From Rhodoplanes sp963840055 (GTDB taxonomy: Bacteria > Pseudomonadota > Alphaproteobacteria > Rhizobiales > Xanthobacteraceae): 64,000 bases of DNA. The DNA is taken from NCBI GenBank assembly GCA_963840055.1, contig CAWIXM010000039.1, forward strand, positions 124,001 through 188,000, in the 5' to 3' direction. Of the stretch, positions 17,027 to 28,167 are shown one piece after another. The notes beneath the pieces were generated by a model. That model ran no database searches and had not been told where the DNA came from. It worked only from the letters and a program-made list of their open reading frames with translations. Position 1 is the first letter of the stretch. Each line of letters opens with the position of its first letter. Both the position numbers and the translations under genes were made by a program.

Positions 17027-18640
17027 ATGACGGCGACGGGCTATTACGAGACCCTGCTATCCCTGCTGGCCGTGCTGGCCGCAGTCGCGTTGCTCGCGCG
17101 GCGTCTCAACACCGCGCCCTCGATTCTGCTCGTGGCGGCGGGCGTTGTGCTCGCGCTTATTCCCGGCATTCCCGCGATCGAGCTGTCGCCCCAATTCGTG
17201 CTCCTGATCATATTGCCGCCGCTGATCTATTCGGCCGGCGTCGCAATGAGTTGGCGCGAGTTCCGCTTCAACCTCCGGCCGATCGCGCTGCTGGCCTTCG
17301 GCTGCGTCGTATTCACGACCTGCGCGGTGGCGGCGGCGGCTCATTACGTGCTGGCGCTGCCGTGGAACATCGGATTTCTGCTCGGGGCCATCGTGTCTCC
17401 GCCCGACGTGGTCGCGCCGCTTGCGCTGGCGCGCCGGCTTGGCTTGCCGCGCCGACTTGTCGTCGTGCTCGAAGGAGAGGGACTTGCGAACGACGCAACC
17501 GCGCTCGTCCTCTATCGCTTCGCAGTCGCGGCCATCAGCACCGGGGCATTCTCGTTCCCGGAAGCGGCGGCGACCTTCGGCGCGATCGTCATCGGCGAGA
17601 TCGCCTATGGCGTCGGGGTCGGTTGGGTCAGCCTGCGCTTGCGCCACTGGGCGCGTGATCCCCGCGTCGAGATCACGTTGTCGCTGATGACGCCCTATCT
17701 CGCCTATTGGGTTCCGGAGCATCTCGGCGGCTCCGGCGTGCTCGCAACGGTCGCCGCCGGCCTCTATGTGAGCTGGAACGGACCGGGCCTGATCTCCTCG
17801 GCGACACGCCTGCAGGGCATCTTTTTCTGGGACCTGCTCGTTTACCTCATCGAGGGTTTCGTTTTCCTGGTGACCGGGCTGCAGGCGCGCACATTGCTCG
17901 AACGCACCGCCGCAATTTCCGCGGGCGAGCTTCTTCTCGGCGTCGTGGTGACGACCCTCGTGTGCATTTCTGCCCGGTTCCTTTGGGTGTTTCCGGCGGC
18001 CTATCTGCCGCGCCTGCTGTTCCCTGCGATACGAAGCCGCGATCCCTATCCGCCCTGGCGGGTGCCCTTCATGCTCGCCTTCATCGGCATCCGCGGGGTG
18101 GTTTCGCTTGCCGCCGCGCTCGCGGTTCCGTTCACCCTGCAAAATGGCGCGCCGTTTCCCTATCGCGAAACAATCATTGTCGTCGTCTTCGGGGTCATCA
18201 TTCTCACACTGGTCGGTCAGGGCCTGCTGATGCCCGCGGTGGCGCGGTTGCTGCATCTTCCAAGATTGGCTGCGCAGGAGAAGCGGGAGGAGAGGGAGGC
18301 CGAACTGCGCGTGCGCCGCGCCGCGCTCGCCATCGCCGAGCGGCGACTGCAAGCGCTCAGCGACGCAAACGGGCTGAAAGAGGAGGCGGCCAAGCATCTG
18401 AGGGCGCGCAACCACCAGCGGTCGTTGCACATGCCGCAATTGCTTGAGAAGGGTTCGGCGACTGCCGCGACGAACGCCCAGCTTCACCTCGAGCTGATCA
18501 AGGCCGAGCGCGAATTTCTCCACGAGCTGTTGCGCAAGGGCGAAATCACCGACGAATCCCGCCGGCGCATCGAGCGCGAGCTCGATCTCGAAGAGGAGAG
18601 CATCTTCTGCAATCGGGACGCTTACGAACCGCCTTTATGA
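17027..18640 (+). CDS. Na+/H+ antiporter, CPA1/NhaP type
   Basis: 537 residues: about 12 helices in the first 400, then a charged cytoplasmic tail of about 135 residues rich in Glu, Arg and Leu that should form coiled coil. Motifs include GAIVSPPDVVAPLALARRLGLP and GEGLANDATALVLYRFA, where the Asp residues of the ion site lie (ND in CPA1 proteins), and FIGIRGVVSLAAALAVP. It exchanges Na+ or K+ for protons at the inner membrane for pH and salt control. It converges with glgA, with 22 bases between stops. Confidence 0.92.
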   Translation: MTATGYYETLLSLLAVLAAVALLARRLNTAPSILLVAAGVVLALIPGIPAIELSPQFVLLIILPPLIYSAGVAMSWREFRFNLRPIALLAFGCVVFTTCAVAAAAHYVLALPWNIGFLLGAIVSPPDVVAPLALARRLGLPRRLVVVLEGEGLANDATALVLYRFAVAAISTGAFSFPEAAATFGAIVIGEIAYGVGVGWVSLRLRHWARDPRVEITLSLMTPYLAYWVPEHLGGSGVLATVAAGLYVSWNGPGLISSATRLQGIFFWDLLVYLIEGFVFLVTGLQARTLLERTAAISAGELLLGVVVTTLVCISARFLWVFPAAYLPRLLFPAIRSRDPYPPWRVPFMLAFIGIRGVVSLAAALAVPFTLQNGAPFPYRETIIVVVFGVIILTLVGQGLLMPAVARLLHLPRLAAQEKREEREAELRVRRAALAIAERRLQALSDANGLKEEAAKHLRARNHQRSLHMPQLLEKGSATAATNAQLHLELIKAEREFLHELLRKGEITDESRRRIERELDLEEESIFCNRDAYEPPL

Positions 18641-18662
18641 GAATGGCCCCGGAGTGTTCGGC

Positions 18663-20120
18663 CTACCGCCGTCGTTCCGCCAGCAGCTCGCGATAAAGGT
18701 CGGCGTAGTGGCGCGCTGGACGGCGCCAGGACACGTCGGCGGCCATGGCGTTGCGTTGCGCCCGCCGCCATACGCGAGGGTTTCGCCACAGCGCGGTCAT
18801 CCGCAGGATCGCCGCCTCCAGCATTCCGACCGCCGGCGTGAACTGGACGCCGGTGCCGAAGCCTTCGGCGACCGCCATTTCGTTGCAGTCGATCACGGTG
18901 TCGGCCAGCCCGCCGACCCGGCTGACGATCGGCAGCGTGCCATAGCGCAGCGCGCATAGCTGCGGCAGGCCGCACGGCTCGAAGCGCGACGGCATCAGAA
19001 GCGCGTCGGCGCCCGCCTGGATCAGATGGGCGAGTTCCTCGTCGTAGCCGATCACGCACCCAATTCGCCCTTCATGGATGCGTGCGGCGTCCATGAATCC
19101 CCGTTCGAGCGCCCGTTCGCCGGTGCCGAGCACCACGAGTTGCGCGCCGGTCGCGAGCAGCGTCGGCAGAACGGCGACGAGCATGTCGAGGCCCTTTTGC
19201 CAGGTGAGGCGGCTGATCACGCCAAACAGGAGCTTGTCGGCGGTCTCGAGCCTCATTTTCTCCTTGAGCACCGCTTTATTGGCGATGCGCGGCGCGATCC
19301 GGCGGGCGTCGAAATTGGCCGCGATCAACGGGTCGGTCGCCGGATTCCAGACGTTGTAGTCGATGCCGTTGAGAATGCCGGTGAGCCGCTCGGTGCGGAC
19401 GCGCAACAGCCCATCGAGGCCCATGCCGAATTCCGGCGTGCGAATCTCCGCCGCATAAGTCGGCGAGACGGTGGTGATGCGGTCGGACAAGGCGAGGGCC
19501 GCCTTGAGAAAACCGATCTCACCGTGGAACTCGACGCCCTCAATGCTGTAAGCCTGCGGCGGCAGCTTCAACAGATGCATGAAAGACGAGGGAAACAGGC
19601 CCTGAAACGCGAGGTTATGCACGGTGATCAAGGTGCGCGGCCCACGCTCGTAGCCGTAGCGGAGATAGGCGACCGCAAGCCCGCCCTGCCAATCATGCGC
19701 GTGGAGAATGTCGGGCGTGAAGGCGGCAATCTCGCCTGCGCCAATTCTCGCCGCCACCAGGCTGAGCGCGCCAAAGCGCAGCGCGTTGTCGGCCCAATCC
19801 TTGCCGTCCGGTCCGTGATACGGCCCGCCGGGCCGCCGGTAGAGATGCGGCGCATCAATGACGATGAGCTCGATGCCCTTCGCCTGCCCCAGGATCAGAC
19901 GCGCCGGTCCGCCGAACAGATCGTGGAATTCATGGATCGTCTCGCCGGCGGGCAGAGCGTCGATGACGGAGGGGTAGCCGGGCGTCAACGTGACGACCCG
20001 TACCCCTTCCGGCAATAACGCTTGCGGCAGAGCGCCCGCTACATCGGCGAGGCCTCCGGTTTTGATGAACGGGTAGACCTCGGAAACGACGAAGAGAGCG
20101 TTGATCTGCGACGCTGTCAC
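18663..20120 (-). CDS. glgA: Glycogen synthase (ADP-glucose type)
   Basis: 485 residues, GT5 family. The ADP-glucose-binding KTGGLAD is at about residues 20-26, and the C-terminal Rossmann half has RLTWQKGLD and PSRFEPCGLPQLCALRYG with the catalytic Glu pair region. It extends alpha-1,4-glucan from ADP-glucose. The GTG start overlaps the glgC stop by four bases (GTGA), so synthesis is coupled to the enzyme that supplies its substrate. It is the last gene of the glgP-glgC-glgA operon. Confidence 0.96.
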   Translation of the reverse strand: MTASQINALFVVSEVYPFIKTGGLADVAGALPQALLPEGVRVVTLTPGYPSVIDALPAGETIHEFHDLFGGPARLILGQAKGIELIVIDAPHLYRRPGGPYHGPDGKDWADNALRFGALSLVAARIGAGEIAAFTPDILHAHDWQGGLAVAYLRYGYERGPRTLITVHNLAFQGLFPSSFMHLLKLPPQAYSIEGVEFHGEIGFLKAALALSDRITTVSPTYAAEIRTPEFGMGLDGLLRVRTERLTGILNGIDYNVWNPATDPLIAANFDARRIAPRIANKAVLKEKMRLETADKLLFGVISRLTWQKGLDMLVAVLPTLLATGAQLVVLGTGERALERGFMDAARIHEGRIGCVIGYDEELAHLIQAGADALLMPSRFEPCGLPQLCALRYGTLPIVSRVGGLADTVIDCNEMAVAEGFGTGVQFTPAVGMLEAAILRMTALWRNPRVWRRAQRNAMAADVSWRRPARHYADLYRELLAERRR

Positions 20121-21379
20121 AAGCGGTCGATCATATTCTGAGTGATCAGACAGATGCCGCGCTCGGTGCGGCGAAACCGCTTGGCGTCCAGCTCCGGATC
20201 TTCGCCGACCACGAGCTTGGCAGGAATACGGACCCCCTTGTCGACCACCGCGTTGCGCAGGCGCGCGCCGCGGGCGATGTCGACATTCGGAAGGATCACT
20301 GAATTATCGACGAACACATAGGAGTGGATGCGTGAGCCGCTGAACAGCAGCGAGCGACGGATGGAGGCGCCGGAAATAATGCAATCGCTCGCCACCAGCG
20401 ATGAAATCGCGGTGCCGCGTCGTCCCTGCTCGTCGTGCACGAATTTGGCCGGCGGCGAAATTTCCGCGAAGGTCCAAATTGGCCAGTTGTGGTCGAACAG
20501 GTCGAGCTGCGGCACCACCGCCGTGAGGTCGATATTCGCCTCCCAATAGGATTCGATCGTGCCGACGTCGCGCCAATAAGGCTGAGATTCCTCGCGCGAG
20601 CGGACGCAGGAGCGTGAGAAGGAATGCGCGATGGCCTTTCCGTATTTCACCAGATAGGGAAGGACATCACGACCGAAATCGTGCCCGGAATGTGGGTCGG
20701 CGGCATCGCGGCGCGCCTGCTCGATGAGGAAGCGGGTGTTGAAGACATAGATCCCCATGCTCGCATAGGCCCGTGTTGGATCGCCGGGCATGTGCGGCGG
20801 ATGCGGCGGCTTTTCCACGAAATCGACGATAACGTCATTGTCGTCGACATGAATGACGCCGAACGCCGTCGCCTCCCTAACCGGAACTTCATGCGCGGCC
20901 ACGGTGACGTCGGCATTTTGCTCCACGTGCTGCTGAAGCATCAGCTCCAGATCCATTTTGTAGACGTGGTCGCCCGCCAGAATGACCATGTATTCCGGGC
21001 TGTAAGTCTCGATAATGTCGATGTTCTGGTAGACGGCGTCAGCAGTGCCGGCGTACCAGCTCGAACCGGCGATGCGCTGGCTCGCCGGCAGGATGTCGAA
21101 GCTCTCGTTGCGTTCGGGGCGGAAGAAGTTCCAGCCCCGCTGCATGTGCCTGATCAGGCTATGCGCCTTGTACTGGGTGGCGACCCCAATGCGGTGAATG
21201 CCGGAATTGAAGGCGTTCGAGAGCGCAAAATCGATGACACGGGACTTGCCGCCGAAATAGACGGCAGGTTTGGCGCGATTGTCACAAAGTTCGTGGAGCC
21301 GGCTCCCGCGTCCGCCCGCGAGCACATAGGCCATCGTCGAGCGGGCAATAGGTCCAAATCTGGTAGAGTTGATCGGCAC
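20117..21379 (-). CDS. glgC: Glucose-1-phosphate adenylyltransferase
   Basis: 420 residues. The nucleotidyltransferase motif AYVLAGGRGSRLHELCDNRAKP is at residues 17-38, with GTADAVYQN and AGDHVYKMD for substrate and metal binding, followed by a left-handed beta-helix C-terminal domain. It makes ADP-glucose from glucose-1-phosphate and ATP, the regulated step of bacterial glycogen synthesis. It follows glgP by 93 bases and overlaps glgA. Confidence 0.96.
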   Translation of the reverse strand: MPINSTRFGPIARSTMAYVLAGGRGSRLHELCDNRAKPAVYFGGKSRVIDFALSNAFNSGIHRIGVATQYKAHSLIRHMQRGWNFFRPERNESFDILPASQRIAGSSWYAGTADAVYQNIDIIETYSPEYMVILAGDHVYKMDLELMLQQHVEQNADVTVAAHEVPVREATAFGVIHVDDNDVIVDFVEKPPHPPHMPGDPTRAYASMGIYVFNTRFLIEQARRDAADPHSGHDFGRDVLPYLVKYGKAIAHSFSRSCVRSREESQPYWRDVGTIESYWEANIDLTAVVPQLDLFDHNWPIWTFAEISPPAKFVHDEQGRRGTAISSLVASDCIISGASIRRSLLFSGSRIHSYVFVDNSVILPNVDIARGARLRNAVVDKGVRIPAKLVVGEDPELDAKRFRRTERGICLITQNMIDRL

Positions 21380-21472
21380 GGATATGCCTCGTCTTCTTTT
21401 TGCTGCCTCCTGGTCGCTGCACCGCTTGCCTTGCTCGTCGACTTGCGTGACTGACCATGAAGTCCGAGTGAA

Positions 21473-23173
21473 TTAGGATCGAATGTAAGCTTCTGTAGCA
21501 TAGCGCCGCATCATGCGGGCACTATTGAATACCGCGCCGATCTTGGTGATCGCCTGTTGCATCATCCAGATCCAGCGCGCGCGGTTATCGTAATACAACG
21601 GAAGCACGACGTTTTCGAGTTTCGTGTAAAGCTCCTCTGCATGCGCGGCGGCGGAGGGGTCGCTCCCGTCCTTGCCGATCGCCCATCCGGTGATGCCCTC
21701 TTCGCAGCCCTCGAGCCACCAGCCGTCGAGGACGCTGAAGTTGAGAACGCCGTTGAAAGCGGCCTTCATGCCGCTGGTCCCCGACGCTTCGAGCGGCGGG
21801 ATCGGATTGTTCAGCCACACATCGACGCCGGAGACGAGTTTGAGCGCCAGCGCCATGTCGTAGTTTGGCACGAACGCCATGGGGATATCTTTGAGCTTCC
21901 GCATGTCGTGGTGAATCTTGCGGATTATTCCTTTGCCCTCGAAGTCGCGCGGGTGCGACTTGCCGGCCATGACGAGCTGGAACGGGTAACGCTTATGGAT
22001 GGCGCGCAGCCGATCGAGATTGGTGAACAGGAGGTCCGGCCGCTTGTACCCGGTCATGCGCCGTGAAAAGCAAATCAAGGGCGCGTCCGGCGTCATCTTC
22101 GCGCCGACCGTGTTCTCGATGACGGCGATCAATTCGCGCTTGGCTTGCTGATGCGCGGCCCACAGCGCATCGGGCGCCACCTGATCAGCCTTCAGCAGGT
22201 CCTCGGGCTCATGCCCCCAATGCGGGACGAGGTTCTTGAGGAGATTGAAGAGGGCGGGATGCATCCAGGTGCGCACGTGCGCGCCATTGGTGATCGTGTT
22301 GATCTTAAATTCGGGAAACATCCGCTGCGCCGTCTCGGCGTGGCGGCGGGCGACGCCATTGGCGTAACGCGAGAGGCTGAGCGCGAGCCGCGACATGTTG
22401 AGGCGGTCCCGGCCGGCCAGCAGTTTGAGCTGTTCGATTTCGATCAAGTCCCCGACAATGCGGCGGACGTCGCCATAGTCGAAGCTATCGTGCCCCGCCT
22501 CCACCGGCGTGTGGGTGGTAAAGACGCACTTCTCCCGCACGGCATGGACATCATATTTGAACGGTTCGGGAACGCCGGGAATGGGTGTGATACGGTGTTG
22601 GTCGAGCAGCGCCAGGCACAGGAATGCGGCGTGGCCTTCGTTGAGATGGTAAGTCTCGATCCTGAATCCGAGCGCGCGCAACACCCGCACCCCGCCGATG
22701 CCGAGCACGGCTTCTTGCTTGATGCGGTCCCGTTCGTCGCCGAAATAGAGCCGGTTGGTGATGGTGCGGTCGCGCGCTTCATTCTCGGACACATTGGTGT
22801 CGAGCAGGATGATCGGAATCTGGTGTCCGCGCGGCGACTTCAGCTCGTAGAGCCAGGGCCTGATCCAGACCGTCCGGCCTTCGATGTCCACCGCCACCAT
22901 GGCGCCGATCGGGGTAGCGTACTCCTCGGGGTTCCACGGGTCGGGAGCGTCGATCTGGTTGCCGTCGTTGTCGATCTCCTGCCGGTTCGACCCTTCGCGG
23001 GATGCGAGCGTTACGAAAACGATCGGAAGCGTAAGGTCTGCCGCCGACCGCGCTGCATCGCCGGCTAGAAGCCCAAGACCCCCAGAATAGGTGTGCATTT
23101 CCGGCCGAATGCCGATTTCCATGGTGAAATAAGCGATCCGGTCCGTCGACAGGTAGGGCTCGACCTGATTCAT
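21473..23173 (-). CDS. glgP: Alpha-glucan (glycogen) phosphorylase, short form
   Basis: 566 residues, the compact GT35 form rather than the 800-residue E. coli type. Visible features are AYFTMEIGIRPEMHTYSGGLG at the N-terminus, HLNEGHAAFL, and the pyridoxal phosphate-binding region EASGTSGMKAAFNGVLNFS near residue 485. It releases glucose-1-phosphate from glycogen, which glgC next door can reuse, so the operon holds both breakdown and synthesis. It is the first gene of the operon; its promoter should lie in the 770-base gap upstream. Confidence 0.93.
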   Translation of the reverse strand: MNQVEPYLSTDRIAYFTMEIGIRPEMHTYSGGLGLLAGDAARSAADLTLPIVFVTLASREGSNRQEIDNDGNQIDAPDPWNPEEYATPIGAMVAVDIEGRTVWIRPWLYELKSPRGHQIPIILLDTNVSENEARDRTITNRLYFGDERDRIKQEAVLGIGGVRVLRALGFRIETYHLNEGHAAFLCLALLDQHRITPIPGVPEPFKYDVHAVREKCVFTTHTPVEAGHDSFDYGDVRRIVGDLIEIEQLKLLAGRDRLNMSRLALSLSRYANGVARRHAETAQRMFPEFKINTITNGAHVRTWMHPALFNLLKNLVPHWGHEPEDLLKADQVAPDALWAAHQQAKRELIAVIENTVGAKMTPDAPLICFSRRMTGYKRPDLLFTNLDRLRAIHKRYPFQLVMAGKSHPRDFEGKGIIRKIHHDMRKLKDIPMAFVPNYDMALALKLVSGVDVWLNNPIPPLEASGTSGMKAAFNGVLNFSVLDGWWLEGCEEGITGWAIGKDGSDPSAAAHAEELYTKLENVVLPLYYDNRARWIWMMQQAITKIGAVFNSARMMRRYATEAYIRS

Positions 23174-23742
23174 TGAGACTCCCCGAAGGATTTGAGAACG
23201 AAGTCCTGACGTCCTTCTGATGCGGAACGTTTTTGACTTGATGCTGTAGAGCGAAGATTTATCAGCGTTTTTCGGATTGCCGATCCAAATTTAGGGCAGG
23301 TTCACCTCTTGGTTTTTGCGAACGGACGGCCGATGGGGATGGGGGTGGTCGCCGCCGACGCTTGTTCGCGCGCTCAATTCAGGACGGATCATCGTGTGGG
23401 CCCTTAGTTGCCGCCTGCCTTAGCTCGGCACGCGTCCGTCTTGCAATCTTGTCGCACACTTTGCGCAGGCGGCGCAAAGGGTCGCAAACCACAACATGGC
23501 GCTAGCGCGCCCGGCGCGCGCTCCTGGCGAGAGGCGAGCCAGGAGAGGCGGCAGGGCGGAAGCTCCGGCAAACCTCTTCAGACGAAATCCCCCGCCGCCC
23601 TCGCGTTGGAGGGCAACCTATCGGCCCATGTGCACGAAATTCAGGACCGCGGCCCAGCGATATCAAAGGCGCGGGTCACCGACAACCGGCGATGATCGGT
23701 CATTTAGAAAATTTAGCAGCGGCAAATAAAAAAAGAGCGCCA

Positions 23743-23817
23743 CTAGTGTCCCGATTCCGAAGTTCGCTTCGTTCTGCGGCACCGTCGTTAGCGAACTTCG
23801 GAATCGAAGGACACTAG
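23743..23817. repeat. Palindromic repeat element A (CTAGTGTCC ends)
   Basis: Long inverted repeat: CTAGTGTCC and CGATTCCGAAGTTCGC on the left, GCGAACTTCGGAATCG and GGACACTAG on the right, with about 23 bases in the loop and a two-base bulge. It would fold into a hairpin with about 25 paired positions. It is followed 12 bases later by a related element. No T-run follows it. Confidence 0.9.
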
Positions 23818-23829
23818 CAACTCATTGAC

Positions 23830-23907
23830 CTAGTGTGGCTTTTGTTCAGAAGTCCGCATGTCGGATTCGCCGCAAGAATGATGCGGACTTCTGAACCGCC
23901 ACACTAG
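23830..23907. repeat. Palindromic repeat element B (CTAGTGTGGC ends)
   Basis: Inverted repeat with outer arms CTAGTGTGGC/GCCACACTAG and inner arms GTTCAGAAGTCCGCAT/ATGCGGACTTCTGAAC. It shares the outer CTAGTGT and the inner core with element A, with paired changes in both arms. It lies just past the end of the rlpA-like gene. Confidence 0.9.
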
Positions 23908-23942
23908 GGCGCTCTCAAGGCTGAAGGCCGCATGTGGCGGCG

Positions 23943-24296
23943 TTAGTTCAGCACCAGAAGGGTGACGGAGGTGAGCCCGGAAAAGCCGAGCGCATCGGCG
24001 GCAGCCGGAGTTACATCGATCACGCGGCCACGAACATAAGGCCCGCGATCGTTGATCCGAACTACCACCGACCGCCCATTGCGACGGTTGGTCACGCGCA
24101 CCTTGGTTCCGAATGGCAGCGAACGATGCGCGGCCGTCATCTTGTGCGCATGCGCATACTCGCCACTAGCGGTTCGTTGACCATGGTATACTGATGCCAT
24201 TCCGGATTGAGCGTTAGCATATGTCACAGAAAACAGAGTTATTCCAACTACAAGTGACAATGCGATGTACTTATTTGCGTATTTTAGGTTGTACAT
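23943..24296 (-). CDS. RlpA-like double-psi beta-barrel protein, secreted
   Basis: 117 residues: an N-terminal signal peptide (about residues 8-30, ending TYANAQ), then a short RlpA domain with GMASVYHGQRTASGEYAHAHKMTAAHRSLPFGT, VRVTNRRNGRSVVVRINDRGPY and GRVIDVTPAAADALG. RlpA proteins cleave or bind glycan strands lacking stem peptides; this one lacks an SPOR domain and a lipobox. The 5' part is unusually AT-rich for the window. The promoter should be in the AT-rich bases just upstream (24.30-24.42 kb). Confidence 0.9.
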   Translation of the reverse strand: MYNLKYANKYIALSLVVGITLFSVTYANAQSGMASVYHGQRTASGEYAHAHKMTAAHRSLPFGTKVRVTNRRNGRSVVVRINDRGPYVRGRVIDVTPAAADALGFSGLTSVTLLVLN

Positions 24297-24620
24297 ACTG
24301 CTCCTTACCTCGCTGTTATTTGCGATATTCGCGAGATGCCGAGCAAGTCGTGCCTTTTTTCGTCAAAAATCTGGTCATATTGCGATGCAATGTCAACTAA
24401 TGTTAAATATTATTTCGTCACGGCGAAGCGCCGCGCCTGCTGCGACTGGGAGGGGCGTCGCAGGCGTCCATCCTTTTTCAGCTGATTGGGGATCAGGTCC
24501 TGTGCGTTCGGGTCGGCCTCAATCTCCGGCCAAATCGGCTTGCGTTTCCGGCGGACATCGATGAAGTCCCTGCCGTAACAGGGCGTCCCGTGCAGACCGA
24601 CGAAGACGACGGAGCCGAAT
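24297..24620. other. Divergent region between the rlpA-like gene and the NnrS gene
   Basis: The left part is AT-rich and suits promoters. A 79-codon leftward frame at 24410-24649 with a signal-like start is possible, but it begins with GTG inside the NnrS gene and has no known family; I do not call it as a gene. Confidence 0.4.
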
Positions 24621-25817
24621 GTGCCGATCGCAAGACTGCGCAGCTTCACCGGGCCGGCAATCCTCAGCTACGGGTTCCGCCCCTTCTTCCTGTTTGGCGC
24701 CTTCTATGCCGGCCTCGCGCTGCTGATGTGGCTGCCGATGTTCGAAGGCCGGTTCGAACTGGCGACCAGCTTTTCGGCGGTGGATTGGCACATCCACGAA
24801 ATGCTCTACGGCTACGTCGCCGCGGTCGTGACCGGATTCCTGCTGACCGCGATTCCGAATTGGACCGGGCGGCTTCCGCTAAACGGCGCACCTCTGCTCG
24901 TCCTGGTCGCGGTGTGGGGGGCCGGCCGGCTTGCCGTCGCCTATTCCGCGGTGATCGGCTGGGCACCCGCCGCCCTTATCGATGTCGTTTTCCTGATGCT
25001 CGTCCTCGCCGCCGCCGGGCGCGAGATCGTGGCGGGCGAAAACTGGCGCAATCTCCGGGTTCTCGCGATCGTAGCGGTCTTCACGATCGCCAACGTCACG
25101 TTTCATATCGAAGCCCACGTTCAGGGCGAAACGCCCTATTCACAAAGGCTCAGCCTGTCGGCGGTCATCCTGCTGGTGATGTTGATCGGCGGGCGCATCG
25201 TTCCGAGCTTCACCCACAATTGGCTCGTGCGCGAAAATCCGGGACGCCTGCCGACGCCGTTCGAACGGTTCGACGCCATATCGATCGCCGTGGGGGCGCT
25301 CGCGCTCGCGGCGTGGACTGCCGCTCCCGACAGCCTGGTCGCTGGTCTGTTGCTGATCGGCGCGGGTCTCCTCAATGCGGCGAGGATGGTGCGCTGGGCG
25401 GGCGACCGAACGGTTCGCGATCCGCTGGTGCTCATCCTTCACGTAGCCTATGCCTTCGTCCCCCTTGGCTTTGTGCTCGCCGGGGTCACCGCGGTGGGCG
25501 CGGATATGCCGCCGAGCGTCGGCGTGCATGCGTGGTCCGTCGGCGCAATCGGCACGATAACGCTCGCGGTCATGACGCGGGCAACGCGCGGCCATACCGG
25601 GCGGGCGCTTGAAGCCCCGCCCTCGACCCAGCTTCTCTATGCCGCCGTCATCCTCTCTGCGGTGTTGCGTATCCTTGCCGCCCTGCTGCCTTCCCTGAGC
25701 CAGCCGCTGTTGTGGGCGGCGGTGGTCGCTTGGGTCGTCGCGTTCTGGGGCTTCTGCGGCGTCTACGGGCCGATGATTTTGCGTCCGCGGCTGATAAGTC
25801 AGGAGGCGGCGCGGTAA
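24621..25817 (+). CDS. NnrS family protein
   Basis: 398 residues, about 12 membrane helices. The start YGFRPFFLFGAFYAGLALLMW, WHIHEMLYGYVAAVVTGFLLTAIPNWTG, and IGGRIVPSFTHNWL are typical of NnrS, a heme- and copper-containing membrane protein linked to nitric oxide tolerance and denitrification. Conserved His residues in WHIHEM and THNW are candidate metal ligands. The GTG at 24621 is chosen because GGAG lies six bases upstream. No denitrification genes are adjacent; the atp operon follows. Confidence 0.9.
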   Translation: MPIARLRSFTGPAILSYGFRPFFLFGAFYAGLALLMWLPMFEGRFELATSFSAVDWHIHEMLYGYVAAVVTGFLLTAIPNWTGRLPLNGAPLLVLVAVWGAGRLAVAYSAVIGWAPAALIDVVFLMLVLAAAGREIVAGENWRNLRVLAIVAVFTIANVTFHIEAHVQGETPYSQRLSLSAVILLVMLIGGRIVPSFTHNWLVRENPGRLPTPFERFDAISIAVGALALAAWTAAPDSLVAGLLLIGAGLLNAARMVRWAGDRTVRDPLVLILHVAYAFVPLGFVLAGVTAVGADMPPSVGVHAWSVGAIGTITLAVMTRATRGHTGRALEAPPSTQLLYAAVILSAVLRILAALLPSLSQPLLWAAVVAWVVAFWGFCGVYGPMILRPRLISQEAAR

Positions 25818-26001
25818 ATGCGCGTCTCGGCGTCGTGCCATATTGCACCGCTCCCAGCGCTGTGTTAGCACACGCGGAATTTCTCGGAGCGGGCGCCGCT
25901 CCGCAACGCTCCCAATTTCCAAGTCCCGCTTGTGTCCAGGGGCTTACGCGCTTTTCCTCAAACGCGTCAGACTTGGCCATCGCAAGCCGAAAGAGAGCGC
26001 C

Positions 26002-26561
26002 GTGGCAGGACCAGATCCGACCGCATCGGGAATGGCGGGCCGTTATGCGACCGCCTTGTTTGAGTTGGCGCAGGAAGGCAATGTCATTGAGGCGGTGAAG
26101 AGCGATCTCGACCGCTTCGATGGTTTGATCGGGGAGAGCCCCGATTTGCTGCGCCTCGTCCGCAGTCCAGTCTTCACCGCCGATGAGCAAACGCGCGCGA
26201 TTGCCGCCGTGCTCAATCAAGCCGCGATCGAGGGGCTGGCCGCGAATTTTATCAAATTGGTTGCGTCGAACCGGCGGCTGTTCGCCGTGCGCGACATGAT
26301 CAAGGTGTTCCGCACGCTGGTCGCGCGCCACAAGGGCGAGATCACGGCCGAGGTCACCGTCGCCGACGAGATTAGCCCCCGGCGTCTCGATGAGATCAAG
26401 GCGGCGCTCAACGCGGTCACCGGAAAAGACGTGCAGGTCGATGTGCGGATAGACCCGGCGATTATCGGCGGGCTCGTGGTTAAACTCGGCAGCCGCATGG
26501 TCGACAGCTCGCTGCGCACCAGGCTCAATGCACTCAAGCACGCGATGAAAGAGGTCGGTTG

Positions 26562-26562
<1 letters not shown>
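26002..26562 (+). CDS. atpH: ATP synthase F1 delta subunit
   Basis: 186 residues from GTG 26002, preceded by GAGAG. The N-terminus ASGMAGRYATALFELAQE and the C-terminal GGLVVKLGSRMVDSSLRTRLNALKHAMKEVG are typical. Delta links the F1 head to the peripheral stalk. The open frame extends further upstream to 25843 but that part has no family character. The stop overlaps the atpA start by one base (TGATG). The Fo genes are absent, as expected for alphaproteobacteria, where they form a separate operon. Confidence 0.95.
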
Positions 26563-28091
<1,529 letters not shown>

Positions 28092-28167
28092 GCGGGCATG
28101 GCGCCGGGCCGTCCAAGGGGTGCGGAATTGGCGTGAGCGCAATTCGAGACCATAGGAATTAAGGGCA

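Larger units (their letters stand above)
23174..23942. other. Large intergenic region upstream of glgP
   Basis: No gene is supported. The part next to glgP (23.2-23.3 kb) is AT-richer and likely holds the operon promoter. The middle is GC-rich without protein-like frames. The far end holds two adjacent palindromes, listed separately. Confidence 0.5.

Noticed and set aside
17057..18523. 488-codon open frame antisense to the Na+/H+ antiporter
   Set aside because: Composition is Arg/Glu/His/Gln rich, as expected from the reverse complement of a GC-rich gene; the plus-strand antiporter explains the region.
24410..24649. 79-codon leftward frame with a signal-like start
   Set aside because: It starts with GTG inside the NnrS coding region, whose own start has a good ribosome binding site; no family is recognised.
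25843..26001. Upstream in-frame extension of atpH
   Set aside because: The family alignment begins at about the GTG at 26002; the extension has no similarity and no better ribosome binding site.
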